NCBI GenBank assembly: GCA_963714145.1
Contig: OY970235.1
Span: forward strand, 8,804,001 to 8,868,000
Origin: JBBWZH01 sp035544115
Lineage (GTDB): Bacteria; Actinomycetota; Actinomycetes; Mycobacteriales; CADCTP01
Direction of reading: 5' to 3'
Length of the DNA stretch: 64,000 nucleotides
Shown here: one piece after another, positions 17,699 through 25,816 of the stretch
How positions within the stretch are numbered: position 1 is the stretch's first letter
Layout of the letters: every line of letters starts with the position of its first letter
The notes under the pieces: generated by a model
The model's database searches: none
What the model saw: only the letters and a program-made list of their open reading frames with translations
Told to the model about the DNA's origin: nothing
Program-made: the position numbers and the translations under genes

Positions 17699-19254
17699 AC
17701 ATGAACACGGCAGAGTCGGGCGTCGCGGTCGCCGACCTCGCGGCCGTGCCGTCCAGGAGCGGCAGCCTGCACCGGCTGGTGCGCCAGGCGGCCGACCGCT
17801 ACCCGGACCGACCGGCGGTCACCGCGCCGGACGGCGCGCTGAGCTACGCCGAACTGGACCGGCGGGCCGACGCGCTGGCCGGCCAGCTGGCCGGGCTCGG
17901 CGTCGGCCGCGGCGACCGGGTCGTCATCTGGACCGAGAAGTCGTGCGCGGCGATCGTCGCGATGCAGGCGGTGCTGCGGCTCGGTGCGGCCTACGTCCCG
18001 CTGGACGGCGCCACCCCGGTGGCCCGGGCCGGTCTGGTCGCCCGCAACTGCGCGGCCAGGGCGGTCTGCGTGCCGACCGAGCGGCTGGCCCCGATCACGG
18101 CCGAACTCGGCGGGACCGTCGGCTACGTCGACATCGAACTGGACGCGCTCGGCGCCGGCGAGCCGGACCGGTACGACCAGCCGGTCGGCCCGGACGAGCT
18201 GGCCTACATCCTCTACACGTCCGGCTCGACCGGGGTGCCGAAGGGCGTCTGCATCACCCACCGGAACGCGCGGTCCTTTGTGGACTGGGCCGTGGCCGAG
18301 CTGGACGTCCGCCCGGACGACCGGCTGGCCAACCACGCGCCGCTCACCTTCGACCTGTCCGTGCTGGACATCTACGCCGCCTTCGCCGCCGGCGCCTCGG
18401 TGCACCTGGTCTCCAAGGAGCTGGCCTACGCGCCGACCCAGCTGGTCGAGTTCCTGCGCAGCCAGCGGATCAGCATCTGGTACTCGGTGCCGTCGGTGCT
18501 GACGCTGATGATGCGCAGCGGCGGCCTGCTGGACGAGCCCGCCCCGGACGTGCTGCGGGTGGTGCTGTTCGCCGGCGAGCCGTTCCCGATCCCGCACGTC
18601 CGTCGGCTGGCCCGGTGGACCAGCGCGCGGCTGCTGAACCTGTACGGCCCGACCGAGACGAACGTCTGCACGTACCACGAGGTGCAGCCGGCCGACCTCA
18701 CCCGGGACCGGCCGGTGCCGATCGGCCGGGCCTCCTGCGGTGACGTGGTCTGGGCGGTCCGGCCCGACGGCAGCCGGGCCGAGCTCGGCGAGGAGGGCGA
18801 GCTGCTGGTCGACGGGCCCACCGTGATGGCCGGCTACTGGGGCCGCGAGCCGCACCGCGGCACCTACCCGACCGGCGACGTGGTCCGGGTGCTGGCCGAC
18901 GGCGCCTACGACTACGTCGGGCGGCGCGACCACATGGTCAAGGTCCGCGGTCACCGGATCGAGCTGGGCGAGATCGAGGCCACCCTGAACGCGCATCCCG
19001 ATGTCCACGACGCCGCGGTCGTGGTCACCGGCGATGGGATGTACGCCAACCTGGAAGCCTTCGTCGTACCGGTCGAGGGGCGCAGCCCCGGGGTGCTCGG
19101 GCTCAAGCGGCACAGCGCGCAGAGCCTGCCCACTTACATGATCGTCGACAGGGTCCATCTCGTGCCCGAACTGCCGCGCACCCGCAACGGCAAGGTCGAT
19201 CGGGCGAAGCTCGCCGCGCTGGGCGGCGAGCCGGTCATGCAGAACGTCTCGTGA
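17695..19254 (+). CDS. L-prolyl-type adenylation enzyme (stand-alone A domain)
   Basis: A 519-residue adenylate-forming enzyme with A3 YTSGSTGVPKG (about 174-184), A5 NLYGPTETNVCTY, A7 TGDVV, A8 near KVRGHRIELGEIE and the A10 lysine in RTRNGKVDR. The A5 wording matches, from memory, the proline-activating PltF/CloN4 group. It should activate L-proline with ATP and load it on the next gene's carrier protein. Start GTG 17695 overlaps the previous stop and has AAGGAAG seven bases upstream; ATG 17701 is an alternative. Substrate identity is inferred from context and motif, not proved. Confidence 0.87.
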   Translation: MNMNTAESGVAVADLAAVPSRSGSLHRLVRQAADRYPDRPAVTAPDGALSYAELDRRADALAGQLAGLGVGRGDRVVIWTEKSCAAIVAMQAVLRLGAAYVPLDGATPVARAGLVARNCAARAVCVPTERLAPITAELGGTVGYVDIELDALGAGEPDRYDQPVGPDELAYILYTSGSTGVPKGVCITHRNARSFVDWAVAELDVRPDDRLANHAPLTFDLSVLDIYAAFAAGASVHLVSKELAYAPTQLVEFLRSQRISIWYSVPSVLTLMMRSGGLLDEPAPDVLRVVLFAGEPFPIPHVRRLARWTSARLLNLYGPTETNVCTYHEVQPADLTRDRPVPIGRASCGDVVWAVRPDGSRAELGEEGELLVDGPTVMAGYWGREPHRGTYPTGDVVRVLADGAYDYVGRRDHMVKVRGHRIELGEIEATLNAHPDVHDAAVVVTGDGMYANLEAFVVPVEGRSPGVLGLKRHSAQSLPTYMIVDRVHLVPELPRTRNGKVDRAKLAALGGEPVMQNVS

Positions 19255-19265
19255 GAGGACACGTC

Positions 19266-19532
19266 ATGTCGCAGGACCTGGTTACCGACCGGCTCATCGA
19301 CTTCATCCGGGAACGCTTCCTGGCGGGCGACCCGAACGGGGAGCTGACCGTGGAAACGCCGCTGCTGGAGTGGGGGGTGCTGGACTCGCTGAACACCGCG
19401 GTGCTGCTCACCCACATCCGCGACGAGATGGGTATCACGATCTCCCCGGTGCACATCAACGGCCGCAACTTCGCCACCGTCGCGAGCATCGCGGCGCTGA
19501 TCACCAGCATCCCGGTCGTCAGCGCCAGCTGA
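19266..19532 (+). CDS. Discrete peptidyl/acyl carrier protein
   Basis: An 88-residue carrier protein. Ser41 in GVLDSLN is the expected phosphopantetheine site, and the helical pattern around it fits free-standing PltL/CloN5-like carriers. It would hold proline during oxidation and the pyrrole during chlorination. ATG 19266 is preceded by AGAGGA with good spacing, 11 bp after the adenylation gene. Confidence 0.88.
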   Translation: MSQDLVTDRLIDFIRERFLAGDPNGELTVETPLLEWGVLDSLNTAVLLTHIRDEMGITISPVHINGRNFATVASIAALITSIPVVSAS

Positions 19533-19566
19533 CCCCGACCCTGACCCTGCCTGACGGAGAGATGAC

Positions 19567-20979
19567 ATGAAGCCAGATTTCGACGTCGCCATCATCGGTG
19601 GCGGCCCAGCCGGATCGTCCGCCGCCGCCTACCTGGCCGGCGCCGGGATGTCGGTCGCGGTATTCGAGAGCGAGTTATTCCCCCGCCCGCACGTCGGCGA
19701 GTCGCTGGTGCCGGCCACCACTCCGGTGCTGGTCGAGACCGGTGCGCTGGCCGAGGTGCAGGCCGCCGGCTTCCCGAAGAAGTACGGCGCCGCCTGGACG
19801 TCGGCCGAGTCGCGCAAGGTGCCGTTCAGCGGTGACGACGGGATGAGCCACGACTTCCAGGACTTCCGCGCCGAGATCGAGTTCGCCGAGCGGGACCAGG
19901 CCGGCGTGCACCTCGACTACACGTTCCACGTCGACCGCGGCAAGTTCGACCTGATCCTGCTCAAGAACGCGGAGAGCCGCGGCGCCAAGGTCTTCAGCGG
20001 CGTCCGGGTGCTGAACGTCGACTTCGACGACCCCGAGCTGGTCACGCTGACCGCCCGGATGGGCCCGCGGGAGATCAACTACACCGCCCGGATGGTGGTG
20101 GACGCGTCCGGCCGGCACACCCTGCTCGGCAAGCAGTTGAAGTACAAGATGCCCGACCCGGTCTTCAACCAGTACGCCATCCACACCTGGTTCGAGGGGC
20201 TGGACCGCAGGGCGCTGAGCAACAACCCCGAGCAGGTCGACTACATCTTCATCCACTTCCTGCCGATCAGCGATACCTGGGTCTGGCAGATCCCGATCAC
20301 CGACACCGTCACCAGCGTCGGCGTGGTGACCCAGAAGAAGCTGTTCACCGAGGCCAAGGCCGACCGGGAGAAGTTCTTCTGGGACTGCATCGGCAGCCGC
20401 CCGGACCTCTACGAGGCGCTGCAGAAGTGCGAGCGGGTCCGCCCGTTCAAGCCGGAGGGCGACTACAGCTACTCCATGCGGGAGATCTGCGGCGACCGGT
20501 TCGTGCTGATCGGGGACGCCGCCCGGTTCGTCGACCCGATCTTCTCCAGCGGCGTCAGCGTCGCGATGAACAGCGCCCGCCTGGCGGCCGCCGATATCAT
20601 CGCCGCGCACCAGACCGGCGGCGACTATTCCAAGGCGAGCTTCGACACGTACGCGCGCAAGATCCGCCGTGGCGTGAAGAGCTGGTACGAGTTCATCTCC
20701 ATCTACTACCGGCTCAACGTCCTGTTCACCGCGTTCGTGCAGGACCCGAAGTACCGGCTGGACGTGCTCAAGATGCTGCAGGGCGACGTGTACGACGGCG
20801 AGGAGCCGAAGGCGCTGGCCGCGATGAAGGAGGTCGTGGAGGCGGTCGAGAACGACCCGACCCACCTCTGGTACCCGTACCTGGGCAGCCTGCGCGCCAC
20901 CGGCCCGGCCGAGGCGTCCCCGGCGGAAGAGCCGGTCACGGTGGCCGAGCTGGCCGAGCCGGCTCTGGTCGGGGGGTGA
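19567..20979 (+). CDS. FAD-dependent halogenase acting on carrier-bound pyrrole
   Basis: A 470-residue flavoprotein. GGGPAG at 11-16 is the FAD-binding Rossmann motif; WVWQIP at 238-243 is the WxWxIP signature of flavin-dependent halogenases; GDAARFVDPIFSSGV contains the FxxPxxSxG element associated with carrier-bound substrates. It should chlorinate the pyrrolyl-S-carrier with FADH2, O2 and chloride, as PltA-type enzymes do; the number of chlorines cannot be read from sequence. No flavin reductase is in the window. Codon 37 is a rare TTA (19675-19677), so translation may depend on the bldA-type leucyl tRNA. ATG 19567 follows GGAG. Confidence 0.92.
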   Translation: MKPDFDVAIIGGGPAGSSAAAYLAGAGMSVAVFESELFPRPHVGESLVPATTPVLVETGALAEVQAAGFPKKYGAAWTSAESRKVPFSGDDGMSHDFQDFRAEIEFAERDQAGVHLDYTFHVDRGKFDLILLKNAESRGAKVFSGVRVLNVDFDDPELVTLTARMGPREINYTARMVVDASGRHTLLGKQLKYKMPDPVFNQYAIHTWFEGLDRRALSNNPEQVDYIFIHFLPISDTWVWQIPITDTVTSVGVVTQKKLFTEAKADREKFFWDCIGSRPDLYEALQKCERVRPFKPEGDYSYSMREICGDRFVLIGDAARFVDPIFSSGVSVAMNSARLAAADIIAAHQTGGDYSKASFDTYARKIRRGVKSWYEFISIYYRLNVLFTAFVQDPKYRLDVLKMLQGDVYDGEEPKALAAMKEVVEAVENDPTHLWYPYLGSLRATGPAEASPAEEPVTVAELAEPALVGG

Positions 20980-20984
20980 ACGGG

Positions 20985-22385
20985 ATGCCGTTCGCTGCTG
21001 ATTTCACTCCGGCGCCACCGATCGCGGCGCACCCGCTGCTGGTCTTCCTGCTGCAGGTGTCGGTGATCCTGCTGCTGGCCCTGCTGCTGGGCCGGCTGGC
21101 GATCCGGATCGGGCTGCCGGCGGTGGTCGGGGAGCTGACCGCCGGCGTGCTGCTCGGGCCGTCGCTGCTCGGCCACGTCGCGCCGGGGCTGTGGCACTGG
21201 CTGCTGCCGGTGCAGCCCAGCGAGCAGGCGCACCTGCTCGACGCGGTGGCCCAGCTCGGGGTGCTGCTGCTGGTCGGCGTCACCGGGGCGCACCTGGACT
21301 TCGCGATGGTGCGCCGGCGCCGGACGGCGGCGATCCGGGTCAGCCTGGCCGGCCTGCTGGTGCCGCTCTCGCTGGGCCTGCTGGCCGGGTTCTACCTGCT
21401 GCCGGACCGGCTGATCGCCGGCACCACCACCCGCCCGACGTTCGCGGTGTTCCTCGGCGTGGCGATGTGCGTCAGCGCGATCCCGGTGATCGCCAAGACG
21501 CTCACCGACATGAACCTGCTGCACCGGGACGTCGGCCAGCTCACCCTGGCCGCCGGGACCGTCGACGACGCGGTCGGCTGGTTCCTGCTCTCGGTCGTGT
21601 CGGCGATGGCGGCCGGCGGGGTGCACGGCGGGCACGTCACGCTGTCGGTGGCCTACCTGTTCGGCTTCGTGCTGCTGGCCGGGTTCGTCGGCCGGCCGGT
21701 GGTGCGGTGGGCGTTCCGGCTGGCCGCCCGCACCAGCGACACCGGCCCGTCCGCGGTGGTCGCGGTCGTGGTGGTGCTGGCCGGTGCGGCCACCACCCAG
21801 GCGCTCGGCCTGGAGGCGGTGTTCGGCGCGTTCGTGGCCGGCATCCTGATCGGGCTGCCGGGCACGGTCGACGGCGCCCGCCTCGCCGGGCTCCGCACGA
21901 TCGTCCTGTACGTGCTGGCACCGGTCTTCATGGCCACCGCCGGCCTGCGGATGGACCTGACCCTGCTGGCCCGCCCGACCATCCTCGGCGCCGCGGCGCT
22001 GGTGCTGGCGATCGCGATCGTCGGCAAGTTCGCCGGGGCCTACCTCGGCGCCCGCACCTCCCGGCTGACCCGCCGGGAAGGCCTGGCCCTCGGCGCCGCG
22101 ATGAATGCGCGCGGCGTGGTCGAGGTGGTCGTCGCGATGGTCGGCCTCCGCCTCGGCGTGCTCACCACCAGCACCTACACGATCATCGTCCTGGTCGCCA
22201 TCGTCACCTCGGTGATGGCGCCACCGCTGCTGCGCAAGGCGATGTCCGGCATCGAGCAGAGCGCGCAGGAGCAGGTCCGCGAAGCAATACAGTCCACCTG
22301 GTCCCAACCGGCCCGTTCGTCGGCGGCATCCGCGCCGACCCACTCGACGGTGGAGGCCCCGCAGACGCAGTCGTCGGCGGCCTAG
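20985..22385 (+). CDS. Cation:proton antiporter, CPA2/Kef-like
   Basis: A 466-residue membrane protein with about 12-13 hydrophobic helices, and the conserved GLPAVVGELTAGVLLGPSLLG start and mid-protein GTVDDAVGW typical of Na+/H+ exchangers. No C-terminal TrkA domain is present; the tail (about 430 onward) is polar and Ala/Ser-rich. It follows the halogenase with no gap. GTG 20976 overlaps the halogenase stop in GTGA, while ATG 20985 has a run of G at good spacing; I list the ATG. Antiporters of this kind occur at ends of polyketide clusters, possibly as accessory efflux; that role is inference. Confidence 0.85.
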   Translation: MPFAADFTPAPPIAAHPLLVFLLQVSVILLLALLLGRLAIRIGLPAVVGELTAGVLLGPSLLGHVAPGLWHWLLPVQPSEQAHLLDAVAQLGVLLLVGVTGAHLDFAMVRRRRTAAIRVSLAGLLVPLSLGLLAGFYLLPDRLIAGTTTRPTFAVFLGVAMCVSAIPVIAKTLTDMNLLHRDVGQLTLAAGTVDDAVGWFLLSVVSAMAAGGVHGGHVTLSVAYLFGFVLLAGFVGRPVVRWAFRLAARTSDTGPSAVVAVVVVLAGAATTQALGLEAVFGAFVAGILIGLPGTVDGARLAGLRTIVLYVLAPVFMATAGLRMDLTLLARPTILGAAALVLAIAIVGKFAGAYLGARTSRLTRREGLALGAAMNARGVVEVVVAMVGLRLGVLTTSTYTIIVLVAIVTSVMAPPLLRKAMSGIEQSAQEQVREAIQSTWSQPARSSAASAPTHSTVEAPQTQSSAA

Positions 22386-22407
22386 TCAGTCCAGGAGTCG
22401 GGCAGAT

Positions 22408-22716
22408 ATGTGCAGGCATGTGCCGCCGTGCCCATCGGCCAACGCAGCAGACCGGGAAGCAGCCCGGAGCATCGCCAGCCACCCGGAGCAGGGCTGGTCC
22501 CTGCTCTGCAACGGGGTCGTCTACTTCGACGACGCCGGCGAACTACTCCCGGACGGCCGTGCCATCGCCGCCCCCTGCCCGGTACCGCCACCCAGGGCTG
22601 GTGGATCCGGCCTCCGCCGCGTCCACCCGGCCCGCAGCAGGAACCCGACGATGCCGCCGCCCATCCGGGCGGCGGCATCGCCGCTCGCCCCTACCCTCGA
22701 GTCCCGCGCCAGCTAG
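22408..22716 (+). CDS. DUF5999 family small protein, C-terminus doubtful
   Basis: The first 55 or so residues (MCRHVPPCPS..., HPEQGWSLLCNGVV, GELLPDGRAI) match the actinobacterial DUF5999 family as I remember it, with Cys2, Cys8 and Cys34. Family members are about 65-75 residues; this reading frame runs to 102 with a Pro/Arg-rich tail through a terminator-like hairpin, so the tail may reflect a frameshift or drifted stop. ATG 22408 has AGGAG about 10 bases upstream. Function unknown. Confidence 0.65.
   Translation: MCRHVPPCPSANAADREAARSIASHPEQGWSLLCNGVVYFDDAGELLPDGRAIAAPCPVPPPRAGGSGLRRVHPARSRNPTMPPPIRAAASPLAPTLESRAS
22649..22680. terminator. Bidirectional hairpin between convergent genes
   Basis: A perfect 14-bp stem (22649-22662 with 22667-22680) and 4-base loop lie between the DUF5999 gene and the convergent permease gene, inside the doubtful tail of the former. 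Confidence 0.7.
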
Positions 22717-22728
22717 CCCCCGGGCGAA

Positions 22729-24183
22729 CTAGGGCCGCTCCTGATGGTGGACCCGGGAGGTGGCGAGGAGAGCGGCGAGGAAGCCGGTGGCGAGGGCGAT
22801 CAGGACGCCGAGGTTGGCGTACGCCCAGGAGCCGGTGCGGCCGCCGAGGCCGAGCGGGGTGAGGAGGTAGCCCTCCCAGCCGAAGCCGTTCGCGGTGCTG
22901 GTGACCAGGCCCCAGCCGAGCGCGGTGCCGAGCAGCAGGGCACCGACCGCGACCGGGTTCAGCGCGCCGTACCGCCCGGCCGGGTCGTACAACTCGCCTT
23001 CGGCGTAGTCCCGCCGGCGGGTGGCGAGGTCGCCGAGGAAGTAGCCGCACCAGGCCGCGATCGGCACGCCGAGCGTGATGAGGAACGCCTGGAACGGGCC
23101 GATGAAGTCGGACGCGATCCAGACCAGGTAGATCGTGCCGAGCACCATCAGCACGCCGTCCACGCCGGCGGCGGCCCAGCGCGGCACCCGCAGGCCGAGC
23201 GTGAGCAGCGCCAGCCCGGACGAGTAGATGTCCAGGATCGCGCCGGAGACGAGCCCGCCGATCGCGACCAACGCGAACGGGATCAGGTACCAGGTCGGCA
23301 GCAGCGTGGTCAGCGCGCCGACCGGGTCGGCCCCGACCTTCTCGGCGAGGCCCTGGTTCGAGCCGGCCAGCAGGATCCCGTACGCGACCAGCAGGACCGG
23401 GGCGATGCTGCCGCCGAGCGTGGTCCAGCCGATGACGCCGCGGCTGGACGCCCGGCGGGGCAGGTACCGCGAGTAGTCCGCGGCGGTGTTCACCCAGCCC
23501 AGCCCGAGCGAGGTCGCGGCGAGGACGAGCACGCCGAGCACCGCGGTCGCGGAGCCGCCGGGCAGCGCGGACACCGCCGACCAGGACACCTCGTCCGCGG
23601 TCAGCGCCACGTACCCGACCGTCATGATCGCGAGCAGCACGGTCAGCCAGGCCTGCACCTTCATGATCACGCCGAAGCCGAGCATGCCGACCGCGACGAT
23701 CACGGCGGCCACCACGATGAACGCGACGACCTTGGTGACGGCACCGGACGACCAGCCGAGCTCGGCGAACACGGTCGCGGTGGCCAGCGTGGACAGCGCG
23801 ACCAGCACGGTCTCCCAGCCGACGAGCAGCAGCCAGCTCGCCGCGGTCGGCAGCGCGTTGCCCCGGACGCCGAACGCGGCGCGGGACAGCACCATCGTCG
23901 GGGCGGAGCCGCGCTTGCCGGCCAGCGAGACGAACCCGACCAGCAGGAAGCTCAGCACGATGCCGGCCAGCCCGGCGATCGTGGCCTGCCAGAAGCTCAC
24001 CGCGAAGCCGAGGAAGAACGAGCCGTAGCTGATCGACAGCACCGCGATGTTCGAGGCGCACCAGGGCCAGAACAGCGTGCGCGGTGTGCCACGCCGCTCC
24101 GCCTCGGCGATCACGTTGATGCCGTTGATCTCGACCGGAAGCCCGGCCGCGGTACTGCCCCGGGCCACGACGTCCACATCCAT
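22729..24183 (-). CDS. NCS1-family nucleobase/cation symporter
   Basis: A 484-residue membrane protein with about 12 helices. The N-terminal EINGINVIAEAERRGTPR followed by FWPWCASNIAV is characteristic of bacterial NCS1 cytosine/purine/hydantoin permeases. It probably imports a purine, pyrimidine or related compound with a cation. ATG 24183 has AGGAGG eight bases upstream, so the 25-residue upstream extension is rejected. No salvage gene lies next to it to indicate the substrate. Confidence 0.88.
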   Translation of the reverse strand: MDVDVVARGSTAAGLPVEINGINVIAEAERRGTPRTLFWPWCASNIAVLSISYGSFFLGFAVSFWQATIAGLAGIVLSFLLVGFVSLAGKRGSAPTMVLSRAAFGVRGNALPTAASWLLLVGWETVLVALSTLATATVFAELGWSSGAVTKVVAFIVVAAVIVAVGMLGFGVIMKVQAWLTVLLAIMTVGYVALTADEVSWSAVSALPGGSATAVLGVLVLAATSLGLGWVNTAADYSRYLPRRASSRGVIGWTTLGGSIAPVLLVAYGILLAGSNQGLAEKVGADPVGALTTLLPTWYLIPFALVAIGGLVSGAILDIYSSGLALLTLGLRVPRWAAAGVDGVLMVLGTIYLVWIASDFIGPFQAFLITLGVPIAAWCGYFLGDLATRRRDYAEGELYDPAGRYGALNPVAVGALLLGTALGWGLVTSTANGFGWEGYLLTPLGLGGRTGSWAYANLGVLIALATGFLAALLATSRVHHQERP

Positions 24184-24308
24184 GCCGACCGCCTCCTCGC
24201 GCCGCTGCCGGCATTCTGCTCCGCTGCCCGCCCACCCGGCACCGCCGAGCTGATCCATCCGGTTGGCGAGCGGCGGGAATTGGGGCGGCCTGCGCCGGGT
24301 GTTTTCAG

Positions 24309-24338
24309 CTGACGGGGTGGTCGACCGGTTTCTAGGCT
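24309..24338 (+). promoter_or_regulatory. Candidate promoter for MBL-fold gene
   Basis: CTGACG (24309-24314) and TAGGCT (24333-24338) are separated by 18 bases, about 35 bp before the GTG start. It sits in the 188-bp divergent spacer with the permease gene. Confidence 0.4.
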
Positions 24339-24371
24339 GGCTGGTACCGGGCGGCGACAGCGGAGGGCGAT

Positions 24372-25199
24372 GTGACGGCGTGGATCTGCGCGACCTGCGG
24401 CAACCAGCACGCGGATACTCCGGCTCCGCCGGGGGAGTGCGCGATCTGCCTGGACGAGCGGCAGTACGTGGGCGCCGGCGGGCAGCGGTGGACCACGCTG
24501 GCCGAGTTGGCCGCGGCCGGGCACCGCACCGAGGTGCGCGAGCTCGAGCCCGGGCTGTACGGGATCGGGGTGCAGCCGGAGTTCGCCATCGGGCAGCGGG
24601 CGCTGCTGGTCCGCACCGGGGCCGGGAACGTGCTCTGGGACATCCCCGGCTTCATCGACGCGGCCGCGATCGAGCGGGTGCGCGAGCTCGGCGGGCTGGT
24701 CGCGGTGGCCGCCAGCCACCCGCACTTCCACGGCGTACAGGTCGAGTGGAGCCACGCGTTCGGCAACGTGCCGGTGCTGGTCCCGGCGGCCGACCTGAGC
24801 TGGGTGCGGCGGCCCGATCCGGTGCTGCGGCCGTGGGCCGGCACGCACGAGGTGCTGCCCGGCGTGACGCTGGTGCAGTGCGGCGGCCACTTCCCGGGCA
24901 GCGCGGTGCTGCACTGGCGGGACGGCGCCGGCGGCCGGGGCGCGCTGCTCACCGGCGACACGATCGGGGTGGTCGCCGACACCCGGTACGTCTCGTTCAT
25001 GCGCAGCTTCCCGAACTACATCCCGCTGCCGGAACGCGACATCGACCGCATCCTGGCCGCGCTCGCGCCGTACCGGTACGACCGGATCTACGGCGGCTGG
25101 TGGCCGCGGGTGGTCGATCGGGACGGCGAAGCCGCGGTGCGCCGGTCCGCGGAGCGCTACCTTGCCTGGCAGCGCGGCGAGCGCGACTCGGCGCGGTAG
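24372..25199 (+). CDS. MBL-fold protein with N-terminal zinc ribbon
   Basis: A 275-residue cytosolic protein. Residues 5-28 contain two CxxC pairs (CATC, CAIC), a rubredoxin-like ribbon. A metallo-beta-lactamase fold follows. The usual HxHxDH reads HPHFHG, so the DH pair is absent, while the later HFPGS histidine and the TGD aspartate remain. Actinobacterial relatives share SHPHY/F-type motifs, so this is likely a subfamily feature rather than decay. Substrate unknown. GTG 24372 is preceded by GGAGGG. Between its stop and 25389 there is no convincing gene. Confidence 0.75.
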   Translation: MTAWICATCGNQHADTPAPPGECAICLDERQYVGAGGQRWTTLAELAAAGHRTEVRELEPGLYGIGVQPEFAIGQRALLVRTGAGNVLWDIPGFIDAAAIERVRELGGLVAVAASHPHFHGVQVEWSHAFGNVPVLVPAADLSWVRRPDPVLRPWAGTHEVLPGVTLVQCGGHFPGSAVLHWRDGAGGRGALLTGDTIGVVADTRYVSFMRSFPNYIPLPERDIDRILAALAPYRYDRIYGGWWPRVVDRDGEAAVRRSAERYLAWQRGERDSAR

Positions 25200-25389
25200 C
25201 GGAACGTCCGGGTGGACGCCCGGTTCGCGGTCTGGGACGCCGGGCTGGACAGCATCCCGCCCGAGCTGTGGAAGAACGCCGGCTGACCGCTCCGGAAAAA
25301 CTTCGCGAGGCCTGTCGAGTTCGCGCCCGGTCGTTCGAGGAGTGGGTGACCGGCCGGAGTGACCGGCCGCGGAAGGCAACCGAAGGAGC

Positions 25390-25767
25390 ATGACGATGCG
25401 ATACCTGGTGCTGCTCAAGGGCGTCCAGACCACCACCCCGCCGCCGCCCGCGCTGATGGGCGCGATCGCCCAGCTCGGCGGCGAGGCGACCCAGGCCGGC
25501 GCGCTGCTGGACACCGGCGGGCTGGCGCCGAGCGCGGCCGGCGCCCGGGTCGAACTGGCCGGCGGCAAGATCAGCGTCACCGACGGGCCGTTCGCCGAGG
25601 CCAAGGAGATGATCAGCTACGCGCTCTACGAGGTCCGGTCCCGGGACGAGGCGGTCGAGTGGACCACCCGGTTCCTGGACCTGCACCGCGACCTCTGGGC
25701 GGGCTGGGAGGGCGAGGCCGAGATTCTCCGGGTGTTCGGACCAGAGGACTTCGCCCAGCCGTCCTGA
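25390..25767 (+). CDS. DGPF/YCII-related protein
   Basis: A 125-residue protein of the YCII-like ferredoxin fold with the diagnostic TDGPFAEAKE at about 61-70. DGPF proteins are the conserved partners of ECF42 sigma factors, and the next gene encodes one. The biochemical role is unknown. ATG 25390 has AAGGAG two bases after an A-rich stretch; spacing is short. The sigma gene starts 49 bp downstream, so they are probably one transcript. Confidence 0.9.
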   Translation: MTMRYLVLLKGVQTTTPPPPALMGAIAQLGGEATQAGALLDTGGLAPSAAGARVELAGGKISVTDGPFAEAKEMISYALYEVRSRDEAVEWTTRFLDLHRDLWAGWEGEAEILRVFGPEDFAQPS

Positions 25768-25816
25768 TCGGTACCAGCACACAGCTGCACGCGGGTAGGT
25801 GCTTGGATCGGTAGCC

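Noticed and set aside
22744..24312. Plus-strand frame opposite the NCS1 permease
   Set aside because: Gln/Arg/Asp-rich antisense shadow; the minus strand encodes an ordered twelve-helix transporter.
25206..25286. Short frame ending VDARFAVWDAGLDSIPPELWKNAG
   Set aside because: It looks protein-like and may be the remnant of a gene tail, but no start or family can be supported.
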